Positions 26,839-36,121 of a stretch of DNA of 64,000 bases are shown here, in pieces. Position 1 is the first letter of the stretch, and each line of letters opens with the position of its first letter. Made by a program: the position numbers and the translations under genes. The stretch is from SIG672 sp045535095 (lineage in GTDB: Bacteria > Bacillota > Clostridia > Oscillospirales > CAG-272), in contig JAZSKY010000071.1 of assembly GCA_045535095.1 (NCBI GenBank), forward strand, positions 4,588 through 68,587. The letters run 5' to 3'. The notes beneath the pieces are model-generated. The model saw only the letters and a list, made by a program, of their open reading frames with translations, did not search any database and was not told the origin of the DNA.

Positions 26839-27555
26839 TTACTTACTGTTTAAAATATCGTTTTCGACAGAGTTTATATAGTCCACTGCGCCATCTCCGA
26901 GCGCCCCTACAAGTATCTCTATCGCTTTATCTATATTAGGACGCCTACTACTCATATTATGAGCGTCGCTTCCCAAAAGATGAACTATTCCGCATTTAAA
27001 GGTCTTTATTGCCCTTTTTCTCGTGGACCGTCTGACGAAAAAGTCCGTTCCCATCTGAACTGTTACGGGAAGAGATGCGAGTGAGTCAAACGAAACGCAA
27101 GAATGAAATCTGCCGATATATCTGTCGATATGGGCGATTATCGGCACAAGTCCCTTTTTCCCGTGGATCTCGGAAAGCTCGGAGAGCATTCTTTTCGTCC
27201 AGCGCGAAAAGGGCATTTCGATCATTATAAGATCTGTGTCTGATATTGCAAGAGAGGAAAGATATTCGCAGTCGCTCATTCCCTCGAAATATTTTACCTC
27301 GGCACCGAGAAGAAGCCTCGGGAGGCTCTCTCCGCTTTCCGCGATCGCCCTCTCAAGCGTTGCAAGAGACTCTGCTCTTCGCTTTAAAAAATCCTCAGGG
27401 CGCTCTTTATCGGGGTAAAAATGGGGAGTCAGTACTACCGTGCCGACACCTTGAGACGCTTCTGCACGAAGCATCTCAAGCGACGTCTCGACGCTCGGGC
27501 TTCCGTCGTCCATACACGGAAGAATGTGAGTGTGAAAATCAACTACGCTCTTCAT
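26839..27555 (-). CDS. CpsB-type PHP phosphotyrosine phosphatase
   Basis: A 238-residue metal-dependent PHP-family protein tyrosine phosphatase. The metal ligands are visible in DFHTHILPCMDDGS at the N-terminus, TPHFYPD, GAEVKY, IAHIDRY and GSDAHN. CpsB/Wzb-like enzymes dephosphorylate the tyrosine-rich tail of the Wzc/CpsD kinase to control capsule length and amount. Its start is four bases from the end of the Wzc-type kinase gene, so kinase and phosphatase are produced together. Confidence 0.93.
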   Translation of the reverse strand: MKSVVDFHTHILPCMDDGSPSVETSLEMLRAEASQGVGTVVLTPHFYPDKERPEDFLKRRAESLATLERAIAESGESLPRLLLGAEVKYFEGMSDCEYLSSLAISDTDLIMIEMPFSRWTKRMLSELSEIHGKKGLVPIIAHIDRYIGRFHSCVSFDSLASLPVTVQMGTDFFVRRSTRKRAIKTFKCGIVHLLGSDAHNMSSRRPNIDKAIEILVGALGDGAVDYINSVENDILNSK

Positions 27556-27558
27556 TGC

Positions 27559-29091
27559 TTATTTACTGCTTGTATCTGTGTTTGTGGTCTTGGGAAGAGC
27601 CGCGGTGGTCTTGGAGTAACCGTAGTAGCCCTTATAGTAGCCCTTCTTGTAGCCGTACTTTCCGTAATATCTGCGTCCCGACTCAACCACACGGTTGATA
27701 ACTATACCGAGTATTCTCGAATCGACGAAGTCGAACTGATTTACAGAGTTTACGAACGAGTGGCGGTTACAGTAGTTCTGGCTGACTACGAGAACCATAC
27801 CGTCAACGAACTTAGCGGCAACGAGTGCGTCACTGACCTCCTCAACGGGAGTAAGGTCGATGATGATGTAATCGTAACGCTCTCTGAGAGTGTCAAGCAT
27901 ATCGGTCATCTTTGCAGATGCGAGAAGCTCTACCGGGTTAGGCGGATTGTGTCCTGCCGCGATAACGTCAAACTCAAAATCGGAGAACTTTTTGCCTGTG
28001 CTCTGAATTATGTCCTCAAGAGGTGTTTTATCTGCAAGGTAGTTGGAAAGTCCGGGGACCTTCTTGACCTTCAGCTTATTTGCAAGCGAGGGACGTCTCA
28101 TATCGCCGTCGATAAGAAGGATCTTCTTGCCGAGCTGAGAAAGAGAGAAAGCGAGGTTTGCCGCGGTAATACTCTTTCCTTCTCCGAGAAGCGCACTCGA
28201 AACGCCGATGACGTGGCATTTCTTGTCGTCTGCGAAGGAGAACTGGATCTTGGTACGGAGAAGCTTATACGCCTCGGTAGCCGAGAAGCTGATTCCGTCT
28301 CCGAGAACGACTCCGCCGCGCGAGTTGACGAACGACTTGGAGTAGTAACCGCTCTTGTTCTTTGTAACAGTCGTCATATCGGGAACGGCTGCAAGAATGG
28401 GATAGTCGCAGCTTTCGGTAATATCTTCCTCGGTACGAATGGTGTTATCGAATATTTCAATAAGCACGATGATTCCCACAGATACCACGAGACCGAAGAT
28501 AAATCCGAGCATCGTGTTGAGCGTCATATTGGGAGAAGAGGGCGCGGAAGGTATTATTGCATAGTCAACGATCTTTGCCGACGTACCCTCAACGATACTC
28601 GTTATCTTGTTGGGGAGAATATGAGCTATCGCGTTTGCGATAACCTCGGTCTCCTCGGGATTTGTTCCTGTGACCGTTACCTCGAATACGGCGGTATCGC
28701 CAACTGCCGACGAGGTAATCATATTACTGAGCTGCGCAGGTGTGTAGCTCAGTCCTGCATAATCAATAACGTCGTTAAGGCAGGATCTCGACTGAAGGAT
28801 AACGATATAGGTCTCAACGAGCTTCTGCGATGCAGAAAGGTCAGACTGCGAAATGTTGAGCGAAACGTCGTTAAGCGAGACCGCGCTGTTATTTACGTAA
28901 AACTTTGCGGACGAGCTATATTTCGGCGCAACAAAAAGGGTTGTGAAAAGGAGAACGATCATAGCGCAAAGAACGCACGAAACTCCTATTATCCAGAATC
29001 TCTTCCAGAGAGCCTTTCCGAGTCTGATGAGGTCTATCTCCCTTGCGGCGGGAGTTGTTTTTGCCTGCTTTTTACTGAGTGAGCTTTCCAT
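27559..29091 (-). CDS. Wzc-type chain-length regulator and BY-kinase (fused)
   Basis: A 510-residue protein joining the two functions that are separate (CpsC, CpsD) in many Gram-positives. Residues about 20-215 are the Wzz-like part: TM1 near 33-55, the extracellular coiled region, a proline-containing PSAPSSPN and TM2. Residues about 265-480 are the tyrosine kinase, with Walker A ALLGEGKSITAANLA, Walker A' ILLIDGDMR and Walker B YIIIDLTPV. The C-terminus is a tyrosine cluster (RRYYGKYGYKKGYYKGYYGY), the expected autophosphorylation site. I prefer ATG 29091 to a TTG at 29112. It heads the second polysaccharide transcript, with a promoter at 29153-29181. Confidence 0.92.
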   Translation of the reverse strand: MESSLSKKQAKTTPAAREIDLIRLGKALWKRFWIIGVSCVLCAMIVLLFTTLFVAPKYSSSAKFYVNNSAVSLNDVSLNISQSDLSASQKLVETYIVILQSRSCLNDVIDYAGLSYTPAQLSNMITSSAVGDTAVFEVTVTGTNPEETEVIANAIAHILPNKITSIVEGTSAKIVDYAIIPSAPSSPNMTLNTMLGFIFGLVVSVGIIVLIEIFDNTIRTEEDITESCDYPILAAVPDMTTVTKNKSGYYSKSFVNSRGGVVLGDGISFSATEAYKLLRTKIQFSFADDKKCHVIGVSSALLGEGKSITAANLAFSLSQLGKKILLIDGDMRRPSLANKLKVKKVPGLSNYLADKTPLEDIIQSTGKKFSDFEFDVIAAGHNPPNPVELLASAKMTDMLDTLRERYDYIIIDLTPVEEVSDALVAAKFVDGMVLVVSQNYCNRHSFVNSVNQFDFVDSRILGIVINRVVESGRRYYGKYGYKKGYYKGYYGYSKTTAALPKTTNTDTSSK

Positions 29092-29152
29092 ATTTCTTTG
29101 TTTTCCTCGCAAATGTATATATTATCTCATAGTAATCCGAGATATCATTTTG

Positions 29153-29181
29153 ATTATAACACATAATATATAAAAAATCAA
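29153..29181 (-). promoter_or_regulatory. Promoter of the wzc-cpsB-LCP transcript
   Basis: TTGATT (29176-29181) and TATAAT (29153-29158), 17-base spacer on the minus strand, just downstream of a terminator and about 60 bases upstream of the wzc start. Confidence 0.85.
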
Positions 29182-29189
29182 TAGCAAAA

Positions 29190-29242
29190 GAAAAAAATAA
29201 AAGCACTTTTACCGCTTTTTTCGCGCATCAAAAGTGCTTTTT
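29190..29242 (-). terminator. Terminator between the two polysaccharide transcripts
   Basis: AAAAGCACTTTT and AAAAGTGCTTTT form a stem enclosing a 19-base loop, followed on the minus strand by ATTTTTTT. It lies directly after the nucleotide-sugar dehydratase gene and before the wzc promoter, so the locus is split into two units here. Confidence 0.85.
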
Positions 29243-29253
29243 ACCATTTTTAG

Positions 29254-31233
29254 TCAGTTTTCCGTTTTTCCTTCGGCTTTTTTCATTTCCTCTAAGTTTT
29301 CGAAATTTTTATTTATTTCCTCGGGATCTTTAAAGCTTGGAACGGTCTGTCTCACCGCATTCTTTATCACAATGCTGTCGGGGCTTTCCTTATACTCGTC
29401 GAGAGCCGCTTTGAGTATCGCGAGCTTCGCCTCTACGTCCTCTCTCGAAAGAGGTGCATCTCTCTCGATAAATATCTTATCGTTTTCGGTCTTATCGAGC
29501 GCCTCGCTCTTGATGAGAAGCTCCTCGTAAAGCTTTTCACCGGGGCGGAGTCCTATCTCCTTAAGCTCGATATCAACGCCCGGTTCAAGTCCCGAAAGCT
29601 TGATCATATTGACGGCAAGGTCGTATATCTTGATCGGCTTTCCCATATCGAGAACGAAAAGCTCTCCGCTTTCTGCCATAGCGCCCGCCTGCATAACGAG
29701 CTGGCTCGCCTCGGAAATAATCATAAAATATCTGATTATTCGCTTGTCGGTGACGGTAACCGGTCCGCCGTTATCTATCTGACGCTTAAACAGCGGAATT
29801 ACCGATCCGTTCGATCCAAGCACGTTACCGAATCTTACTGCCGCAAAGCTTGTCTCGCTATCGCGTCGGCACTGAATGACCATCTCGCAAATACGCTTGG
29901 ACGCACCCATTACGTTAGTGGGGTTTACCGCCTTATCGGTCGATATAAGTATAAACTTCTTTACTCCGTACTTCTCTGCCATATCGGCGGTATTGTACGT
30001 TCCGAAAACGTTATTCTTGATCGCCTCGCACGGACTGTTTTCCATAAGCGGAACGTGCTTATGCGCCGCTGCGTGGAAAACCACGTCGGGACGGTATTTG
30101 TCAAAGAGATATTCAAGGCATATTCTGTCTCTTACCGAGCCTATCTCGACAGAAAGGTCGAGACCGTCTCCGTAGTTTCTTTTAAGCTCCTGCTGAATGT
30201 CGTACGCATTGTTTTCGTAAACGTCAAAAATAACGAGCTTCTTCGGCGAGCAGGTCGCGATCTGACGGCAGATCTCACTTCCGATAGAGCCGCCACCGCC
30301 TGTTACGAGAACCGTTTTTCCTGCGTAACTACGGCGCGTTTCTTCAAATTCAAGCTTGACCGTCTCTCTGAAAAGAAGGTCCTCGATCTTTACGTCACGT
30401 ATCTTCTTTATATCAACCTCTCCGTTGACGAGCTGGTATATTCCGGGCAGAGTACGAAGGCGGCAAGACGTCTTATTGCACTCAACGAGAATGTCTCCTC
30501 TCGTCTTTGCAGACGCCGACGGAATAGCGAAGATTATCTCCTCGACCCTATACTTTTCAACCGCCGCGACAATACGCTCGCGCGATCCTACGATCGGTAC
30601 TCCGCTTATATTTTTTCCATGCTTCTGCTTATCGTCATCAATAAAGCAAACTACGTTGTTTTGTGAAAACGGGCTATCGCGAAGCTCTCTTAAAGTGGAT
30701 ACTCCCGCAGAGCCTGCGCCGATTATCATCGTGCGTTTTTTAGGTATTCTCGAAGCCTTTTCATGCGCAGGATCTCCTGTACCCTTCTTATAGCGATGCA
30801 TCTTTTTGCGAACGTATCTATACAAAAATCTCGATAAGAAAACGAGTGTTGAAAGCACCACGAAGTTCAGCGGCCAGAAGCTTCTCGGCACCGAAAGTGC
30901 GGTGAAATAATGCAGAGCGGTCTGTGCCGCGGTCGCTCCGAGAGATGCGATGAATATCGAAAGCGCTTCCCTTTCGCCCGCGTATTCCCAAAGGCTGTTA
31001 TAGAGTCCGAATATCGCAAAAATCAAGATAGTTACGAAAACAGTCAAGGGAAGAAGCTTCATTACGTTCCAGAAAGGCTCGAACTTTATCAGCGAGTAGG
31101 TCGTAAACTCGAGTCTTATCCAAAGTGCCGCAATAGAGGACAAAATGAAGATAAGAGTATCGAGGCATACGAGAACGGCCCTTCTCGCGAAGCGCTTTCC
31201 GTTGAAAACGGAACTGTTTTTTAAGGATATCAT
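29254..31233 (-). CDS. Membrane nucleotide-sugar 4,6-dehydratase (PglF/WbpM/CapD type)
   Basis: A 659-residue protein: four N-terminal membrane helices (about 20-145), a Rossmann sensor-like domain (GAGSAGVSTLREL near 170), and a C-terminal UDP-GlcNAc C6 dehydratase domain with TGGGGSIGSEICRQI, FHAAAHKHVPLME, STDKAVNPTNVMGASKR and RFGNVLGSNGSVIPLF. These enzymes make UDP-4-keto-6-deoxy sugars such as the precursor of bacillosamine or QuiNAc. ATG 31233 lies just after the UDP-GlcNAc epimerase stop; an alternative TTG at 31251 would overlap that gene. This is the second 4,6-dehydratase in the locus, besides the soluble CapE-like one. Confidence 0.92.
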   Translation of the reverse strand: MISLKNSSVFNGKRFARRAVLVCLDTLIFILSSIAALWIRLEFTTYSLIKFEPFWNVMKLLPLTVFVTILIFAIFGLYNSLWEYAGEREALSIFIASLGATAAQTALHYFTALSVPRSFWPLNFVVLSTLVFLSRFLYRYVRKKMHRYKKGTGDPAHEKASRIPKKRTMIIGAGSAGVSTLRELRDSPFSQNNVVCFIDDDKQKHGKNISGVPIVGSRERIVAAVEKYRVEEIIFAIPSASAKTRGDILVECNKTSCRLRTLPGIYQLVNGEVDIKKIRDVKIEDLLFRETVKLEFEETRRSYAGKTVLVTGGGGSIGSEICRQIATCSPKKLVIFDVYENNAYDIQQELKRNYGDGLDLSVEIGSVRDRICLEYLFDKYRPDVVFHAAAHKHVPLMENSPCEAIKNNVFGTYNTADMAEKYGVKKFILISTDKAVNPTNVMGASKRICEMVIQCRRDSETSFAAVRFGNVLGSNGSVIPLFKRQIDNGGPVTVTDKRIIRYFMIISEASQLVMQAGAMAESGELFVLDMGKPIKIYDLAVNMIKLSGLEPGVDIELKEIGLRPGEKLYEELLIKSEALDKTENDKIFIERDAPLSREDVEAKLAILKAALDEYKESPDSIVIKNAVRQTVPSFKDPEEINKNFENLEEMKKAEGKTEN

Positions 31234-31235
31234 AC

Positions 31236-32420
31236 TTAATATTTTCTCCAAACCATTTTATCTACTACTCCCGTGTAGCTCTGGATGATCTTCACAACCT
31301 TGGTCGAGACGTTTTCCTCTGTGTAATCGGGTACGGGGATACCGAAGTCTCCCGACCCGTTCATTGCGACAGTCGTGCAGACCGCCTGAACGAGGCTCTT
31401 TTCGTCGATGCCTGCAAGAGTGAAGCACGCCTTATCAAGCGCCTCGGGGCGCTCGGTGGAGGTTCTTATACATATTGCGGGGAAGGCGCGTCCTATCGAG
31501 GTAAAGAAGCTCGACTCCTCGGGGAGCGTGCCGCTATCCGAGATGACCGCAAATGCGTTCATCTGAAGGTTGTTATAGTCGTGGAAGCCGAGGGGGTCGT
31601 GTCTTATTACTCTTCTGTCAAGCTCGAAGCCGGACGCCTCGAGTCTCTTCTTACTACGCGGATGACAGGAGTAAAGAATGGGCATATCGTATATCTCGGC
31701 AATCTTATTTATCGCCGTAAATAAGGACAAAAAGTTCTTTTCGGTGTCGATATTCTCTTCTCTGTGTGCCGAGAGGAGAATGTACTTTTTCTTCTCAAGT
31801 CCAAGGCGCGAGAGAATGTCGCTACCGTCAATGTCTGCAAGATTTGCGCGAAGCACCTCTGCCATAGGCGAGCCTGTAACGTAGGTGCGCTCCTTGGGGA
31901 GTCCGCACTCGTGGAGATACTTTCTCGCATGCTCGGAATATGCGAGGTTGACGTCCGAAATTATATCAACGATACGTCTGTTGGTCTCCTCGGGCAGACA
32001 TTCGTCCTTGCATCTGTTTCCTGCTTCCATGTGGAAGATCGGAATATGGAGTCTCTTTGCCGCTATTGCCGAGAGGCAGGAGTTTGTGTCTCCGAGAATG
32101 AGCAGAGCGTCCGGACGAGTCGCGCTCATAAGCTTATAAGAGCAGCTTATTATATTTCCGACCGTCTCGCCGAGATCGTCGCCAACTGCGTCCATATAGA
32201 CCTCGGGATCGTCAAGCTTCAGATCTCTGAAAAATATTCCGTTAAGATTGTAATCGTAGTTCTGTCCGGTATGGGCAAGAATACAGTCAAAATACTTGCG
32301 GCACTTTGAAATTACCGCAGAAAGACGGATAATTTCGGGGCGTGTGCCGACTATTATGAGAAGCTTTAATCTTCCGTCGTTTTTGAAATTAACGTCCGAA
32401 TAGTCTCTTTTGATCTCCAT
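31236..32420 (-). CDS. CapG/FnlC-type UDP-GlcNAc 2-epimerase homologue
   Basis: A 394-residue GT-B-fold epimerase of the WecB family. KLLIIVGTRPEIIRLSAVI, AHTGQNYDYNL, HMEAGNRC and the SDSGTLPEESSFF loop are diagnostic. In the CapE-CapF-CapG pathway, the last enzyme epimerises UDP-2-acetamido-2,6-dideoxy-L-talose to UDP-N-acetyl-L-fucosamine. I assign that role because the CapE-like and CapF-like genes are just upstream, separated only by a VanZ-family gene. On its own it could be an ordinary UDP-GlcNAc/ManNAc epimerase. Confidence 0.88.
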   Translation of the reverse strand: MEIKRDYSDVNFKNDGRLKLLIIVGTRPEIIRLSAVISKCRKYFDCILAHTGQNYDYNLNGIFFRDLKLDDPEVYMDAVGDDLGETVGNIISCSYKLMSATRPDALLILGDTNSCLSAIAAKRLHIPIFHMEAGNRCKDECLPEETNRRIVDIISDVNLAYSEHARKYLHECGLPKERTYVTGSPMAEVLRANLADIDGSDILSRLGLEKKKYILLSAHREENIDTEKNFLSLFTAINKIAEIYDMPILYSCHPRSKKRLEASGFELDRRVIRHDPLGFHDYNNLQMNAFAVISDSGTLPEESSFFTSIGRAFPAICIRTSTERPEALDKACFTLAGIDEKSLVQAVCTTVAMNGSGDFGIPVPDYTEENVSTKVVKIIQSYTGVVDKMVWRKY

Positions 32421-32421
32421 T

Positions 32422-32880
32422 TTATTTCCTACACTTTCTTATTACAATATAGCATAAAAACGCCGCGAGCATACCGAGAAGCGCGCCTGAAAAGTCGATC
32501 AGAACGTCGCTGACAAGGCTTGTGCGACCTGTAAAGGTCTGGATATATTCATCAATAACCGCCACCGCGAGAGTTCCGAAAAGCCCACAGCTGAGGAGCT
32601 TTACGCCCGAAAACTCGGTCAGCGCTCTCACAAGAAGGAATGTCAGCGCTCCCAAAAGAGCGAACTCGGTGAGGTGCGCTCCCTTTCGCACGATATAATT
32701 TACGTCAGCGTCCTCTCCGAATAAAAAACGTATAGCGCTGTCAAATATCTCGGAAAATCTTCCGCTTGCTTCTCTCGACTCTTCTCCGCTCTTCATCGAG
32801 TTTGAAAATATAAACACGACGGTCAGCAGAGTCAGCACCGCAAGGATAACAAGTAGCGTTTTTTGCTTTGTTTTGTTCAA
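32422..32880 (-). CDS. VanZ-like membrane protein
   Basis: A 152-residue protein with four hydrophobic segments. The FSNSMKSGEESREASGRF segment after TM1, then RKGAHLTEFALLGAL and DEYIQTFTGRTSLVSDVLID, are characteristic of the VanZ family. The role of VanZ-like proteins is poorly defined; some raise teicoplanin tolerance and many sit in capsule loci. It begins with TTG 32880 behind GAGGTA and lies between the CapF-like and CapG-like genes, an odd insertion in an otherwise standard trio. Confidence 0.85.
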   Translation of the reverse strand: MNKTKQKTLLVILAVLTLLTVVFIFSNSMKSGEESREASGRFSEIFDSAIRFLFGEDADVNYIVRKGAHLTEFALLGALTFLLVRALTEFSGVKLLSCGLFGTLAVAVIDEYIQTFTGRTSLVSDVLIDFSGALLGMLAAFLCYIVIRKCRK

Positions 32881-32881
32881 T

Positions 32882-34078
32882 TTATACTACCTCAAAAAAA
32901 GTATCGGGTCTGTCCTTATCGAAAAGCTCGTTTGCCCACATAAGGGTCACGAGGTTTTCGCTATCGCTCAGATTTATCACGTTATGCGTGTATCCGGGGA
33001 GCATGTGCAGCATTTCGAGCTTGTCGCCGCTGACCTCAAAGCTCAGCACCTCGTCACTGCCGATCTTTCTCATCTGAACGAGTCCTCTGCCTGAAACCAC
33101 GAGGAAAAATTCCCACTTGGTGTTATGCCAATGCTGTCCCTTCGTGATACCCGGCTTTGACACGTTGACAGAAAACTGTCCGCAGTTTAAGGTTTTAAGC
33201 ACCTCTGTAAAGCTGCCTCTGTCGTCTCTGTTCATCTTCAACTCAAAGGAGATCTTCTCCTTTGGAAGATAGGAAAGATATGTGGAATACAGCTTTTTCT
33301 CAAACGATCCGCACGGTATTTCGGGGACGATGAGAGTTCTTGGCTGCTCGCTGAATTTATAGAGAAGCTCTGCTATATATCCGAGCTTGACTTTGTGAGT
33401 TATCGGTGCGGCGCAGTATTTTCCTCCGTCTGTGAGTACGGTATTTATGCCGTCAAACTCACAGCGATGCTCCTTGCCGACAAGCGCGAGCATCATCTCG
33501 TCAACGAGATCGTCTATGTAAAGAAGCTCGAGAGAGACCGAGGGATCGTTTACGGTTATCGGAAGATCGTTTGCAACGTTATGGCAGAAGGTTGCGACCG
33601 CGCTGTTATAGTTCGGTCTGCACCACTTTCCGAAAAGGTTGGGAAATCTGTAAACGAGTACCTTTGCGCCCGTTTTTTCGGCGTAATCGAAGAAAAGCTC
33701 CTCACCCGCCTTTTTACTGCGTCCGTAGTCGCTATCGTAGCGTCCGACGAGAGTTGCCTGAATAGAGCTTGAAAGCATTATCGGGCATCTGTTTTCGTAT
33801 TTTCCGAGGGTTTCGAGCAGTTTTTTAGCAAAATAGCAGTTTCCCTGCATAAATTCCTCGGGATTTTGAGGACGGTTCACGCCTGCAAGGTTGAATACGA
33901 AGTCGGCATTTTGACAAGCCTCTTCAAGAAGCTCGTCTGACGAGTCGATATCGTAAAGATATATTTCGTCTATCTGAAGGTCGGGGTGAGTTCTGTCCTT
34001 CCCTTCCTTTATGTTTTTAAGGGCTTCCGCGAGATTTTTTCCGACAAATCCCGAGGCTCCCGTTATGAGTATATTCAT
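32882..34078 (-). CDS. CapF/FnlB-type bifunctional reductase-epimerase
   Basis: A 398-residue two-domain enzyme. The N-terminal SDR has GASGFVG at residues 7-13 and a YGRSKKAGEE active site. The C-terminal cupin has the metal-binding GQHWHNTKWEFFLV. CapF works after CapE: the cupin epimerises C3 and the SDR reduces C4 to give UDP-2-acetamido-2,6-dideoxy-L-talose. Both domains look complete. It is 10 bases downstream of the CapE-like gene. Confidence 0.92.
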   Translation of the reverse strand: MNILITGASGFVGKNLAEALKNIKEGKDRTHPDLQIDEIYLYDIDSSDELLEEACQNADFVFNLAGVNRPQNPEEFMQGNCYFAKKLLETLGKYENRCPIMLSSSIQATLVGRYDSDYGRSKKAGEELFFDYAEKTGAKVLVYRFPNLFGKWCRPNYNSAVATFCHNVANDLPITVNDPSVSLELLYIDDLVDEMMLALVGKEHRCEFDGINTVLTDGGKYCAAPITHKVKLGYIAELLYKFSEQPRTLIVPEIPCGSFEKKLYSTYLSYLPKEKISFELKMNRDDRGSFTEVLKTLNCGQFSVNVSKPGITKGQHWHNTKWEFFLVVSGRGLVQMRKIGSDEVLSFEVSGDKLEMLHMLPGYTHNVINLSDSENLVTLMWANELFDKDRPDTFFEVV

Positions 34079-34088
34079 AAATTATCCC

Positions 34089-35135
34089 TTAATATTTTAT
34101 TCCCATAGAGTCAAGCTCGTCTCTTATATACTGAAGCGAGAGCAGCTTTTCCTTGACCTCCTCGGTGCCGAGAAGCTGGGTATTATGAGAATTGAACTCG
34201 GTGAGCGTATTACGAGCGGTGTCACCTTCTCTGAAATATTTATCGTAGTTAAGTCCGCGCTTGTCGCAGGGTACGCGGTAAAAATCGCCCATATCTATCG
34301 CGTTTGCGCACTCCTCGTTGGTGAGAAGGGTCTCGTACATCTTCTCGCCGTGACGGATTCCGATGACCTTGATGTTGTCCTTATTTCCGCCGAAAAGCTC
34401 GCAGACAGCCTCCGCCTGAGTCTTGATCGTGCAGGCAGGCGCTTTCTGGACGAGAATATCACCGCTCGATCCATGCTCGAAAGCGAACAGAACGAGATCG
34501 ACCGCCTCGTCGAGCGACATAATGAAGCGAGTCATCGTAGGATCGGTGATGGTTATCGGTTGACCGTTTTTTATCTGGTCGATCCAGAGCGGAATAACCG
34601 ATCCGCGCGAGCACATTACGTTTCCGTATCTCGTGCAGGCGATCTTTGTCTTTTCGGGCGAGACTGTGCGCGATTTTGCAACGATCACCTTTTCCATCAT
34701 CGCCTTGGACGTTCCCATTGCGTTAACGGGGTACGCCGCCTTATCGGTCGAAAGACAGATTATCGACTTAACACCCGCGTCTATCGCGGCAGTAAGCACG
34801 TTTTCGGTACCGAGGACGTTGGTCTTGACCGCCTCGATCGGAAAAAATTCGCAGGAAGGAACCTGCTTGAGCGCCGCCGCGTGGAATATGTAGTCCACCC
34901 CGTGCATCGCGTTCTTGACCGACTGAATGTCGCGCACGTCACCTATATAGAACTTGATCTTTTCGGCAGCCTCGGGCATTTTAGCCTGAAATTCGTGACG
35001 CATATCGTCCTGCTTCTTCTCGTCGCGCGAGAAAATGCGGATCTCTCCTATGTCGGTTTGTAAAAAGCGGTTGAGTACGGCATTACCGAACGATCCCGTT
35101 CCGCCTGTTATCATTAGGGTTTTGTTTGTGAACAT
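34089..35135 (-). CDS. CapE/FnlA-type UDP-GlcNAc 4,6-dehydratase (5-inverting)
   Basis: A 348-residue soluble nucleotide-sugar dehydratase. TGGTGSFGNAVL binds NAD(P), FHAAALKQVPSCEF and STDKAAYPVNAMGTSKAMME form the active site with Met in place of the usual Tyr, as in this family. It carries out the first step from UDP-GlcNAc towards UDP-L-FucNAc. GAGGAAA precedes ATG 35135. It opens the sugar-synthesis block after the glycosyltransferase block. Confidence 0.93.
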   Translation of the reverse strand: MFTNKTLMITGGTGSFGNAVLNRFLQTDIGEIRIFSRDEKKQDDMRHEFQAKMPEAAEKIKFYIGDVRDIQSVKNAMHGVDYIFHAAALKQVPSCEFFPIEAVKTNVLGTENVLTAAIDAGVKSIICLSTDKAAYPVNAMGTSKAMMEKVIVAKSRTVSPEKTKIACTRYGNVMCSRGSVIPLWIDQIKNGQPITITDPTMTRFIMSLDEAVDLVLFAFEHGSSGDILVQKAPACTIKTQAEAVCELFGGNKDNIKVIGIRHGEKMYETLLTNEECANAIDMGDFYRVPCDKRGLNYDKYFREGDTARNTLTEFNSHNTQLLGTEEVKEKLLSLQYIRDELDSMGIKY

Positions 35136-35154
35136 ATTTAATTTCCTCTTTCAA

Positions 35155-35994
35155 TCAAACATACTCTTTGTAAGACTTTTTCATATCTGCGACCACAAAG
35201 TAGTGGTGTCCCTGCCTTTTTTCGGGTGGCGGCGGAGTCATATAATCGCCGTATATTCTTGTGAGATAAGCGTCGTAATCCTGTGGTAGCGTAACAGTTA
35301 CACCCTCAAAAACACCTTGTGTTCCTTCGCCGAAAATCTCTTTCGGCATAATTTCCCTGCTCCCCCATATTCCTCCAAACAACACAACTGTTTTACTTTT
35401 GCCATAATCTTTACGGCGAAAGAGTCTTTCTCGTTTAGCGATTGTTTTTTGTATGTTCGGATACATGAGCAAAATGAGACCATTCACAAACTTTTTAAGT
35501 ACCGTCTGTTTTGCGTTCGGAGCATAAAAAACATTCGATATTCGTTTGCTATATATTTTCTTTTTAAACGAAACTATTCTTTGAACTATTTTTTTGTCGG
35601 ATATTCCGTCAAGCGGAAAAACATCCATATAGACCCCGTGATGTATCTTCAAATACTTAGAGCTTGTTTCAATGTACGTCGTATTAGAATTTCTGATTTT
35701 TCCATAGGACATTGGATATTGTGGGTCAGTTTCAGCAGTTTGGAAAAACAAAAACTCCGGCAATTCCTTTGATGCGATTTTAGAGAATTTTTCATAATCC
35801 TCCCGCGGCATTCCAACGTCGATATCATCATCCCACGGTATAAACCCTCGGTGTCTAACGGCACCCAGACATGTGCCTCCGACAAGAAAATACTGTAAGT
35901 TATTTTTTGAGCAAATGTCAATAAAAATCTTAAGCATATCAAGTTGTATCTGTTTCAGTTCGTTTATATCAAGATTATTTGCTTTATTTTCCAA
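35155..35994 (-). CDS. LicD-family phosphotransferase
   Basis: A 279-residue LicD/nucleotidyltransferase-fold protein: FLVGGTCLGAVRHRGFIPWD, then DDIDVGM with the metal-binding aspartates, VYMDVFPLDGI and a C-terminal KRQGHHYF. LicD proteins transfer phosphocholine or a similar phospho-group from a CDP-linked donor to a surface glycan, so the polysaccharide may carry a zwitterionic or phosphodiester decoration. I start it at TTG 35994 because AGGAGGTG lies nine bases upstream. An in-frame TTG at 36081 would add 29 residues but has no comparable site. No licA, licB or licC gene is in the window. Confidence 0.85.
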   Translation of the reverse strand: MENKANNLDINELKQIQLDMLKIFIDICSKNNLQYFLVGGTCLGAVRHRGFIPWDDDIDVGMPREDYEKFSKIASKELPEFLFFQTAETDPQYPMSYGKIRNSNTTYIETSSKYLKIHHGVYMDVFPLDGISDKKIVQRIVSFKKKIYSKRISNVFYAPNAKQTVLKKFVNGLILLMYPNIQKTIAKRERLFRRKDYGKSKTVVLFGGIWGSREIMPKEIFGEGTQGVFEGVTVTLPQDYDAYLTRIYGDYMTPPPPEKRQGHHYFVVADMKKSYKEYV

Positions 35995-36121
35995 TTCAAA
36001 GCACCTCCTATTCGGTCTTCGTTTGTTATGAAAGACGTTTATCGCTTTTTTCCATATCCGAAGCCTCTTACTTAAACCCAATTAGCATCAATCAGTGAGC
36101 TTTGCGCCAAAAAATCTTCAA

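Noticed and set aside
27421..29082. 553-codon plus-strand frame opposite the Wzc-type gene
   Set aside because: Antisense shadow; the minus strand carries an unmistakable kinase with correct start and stop.
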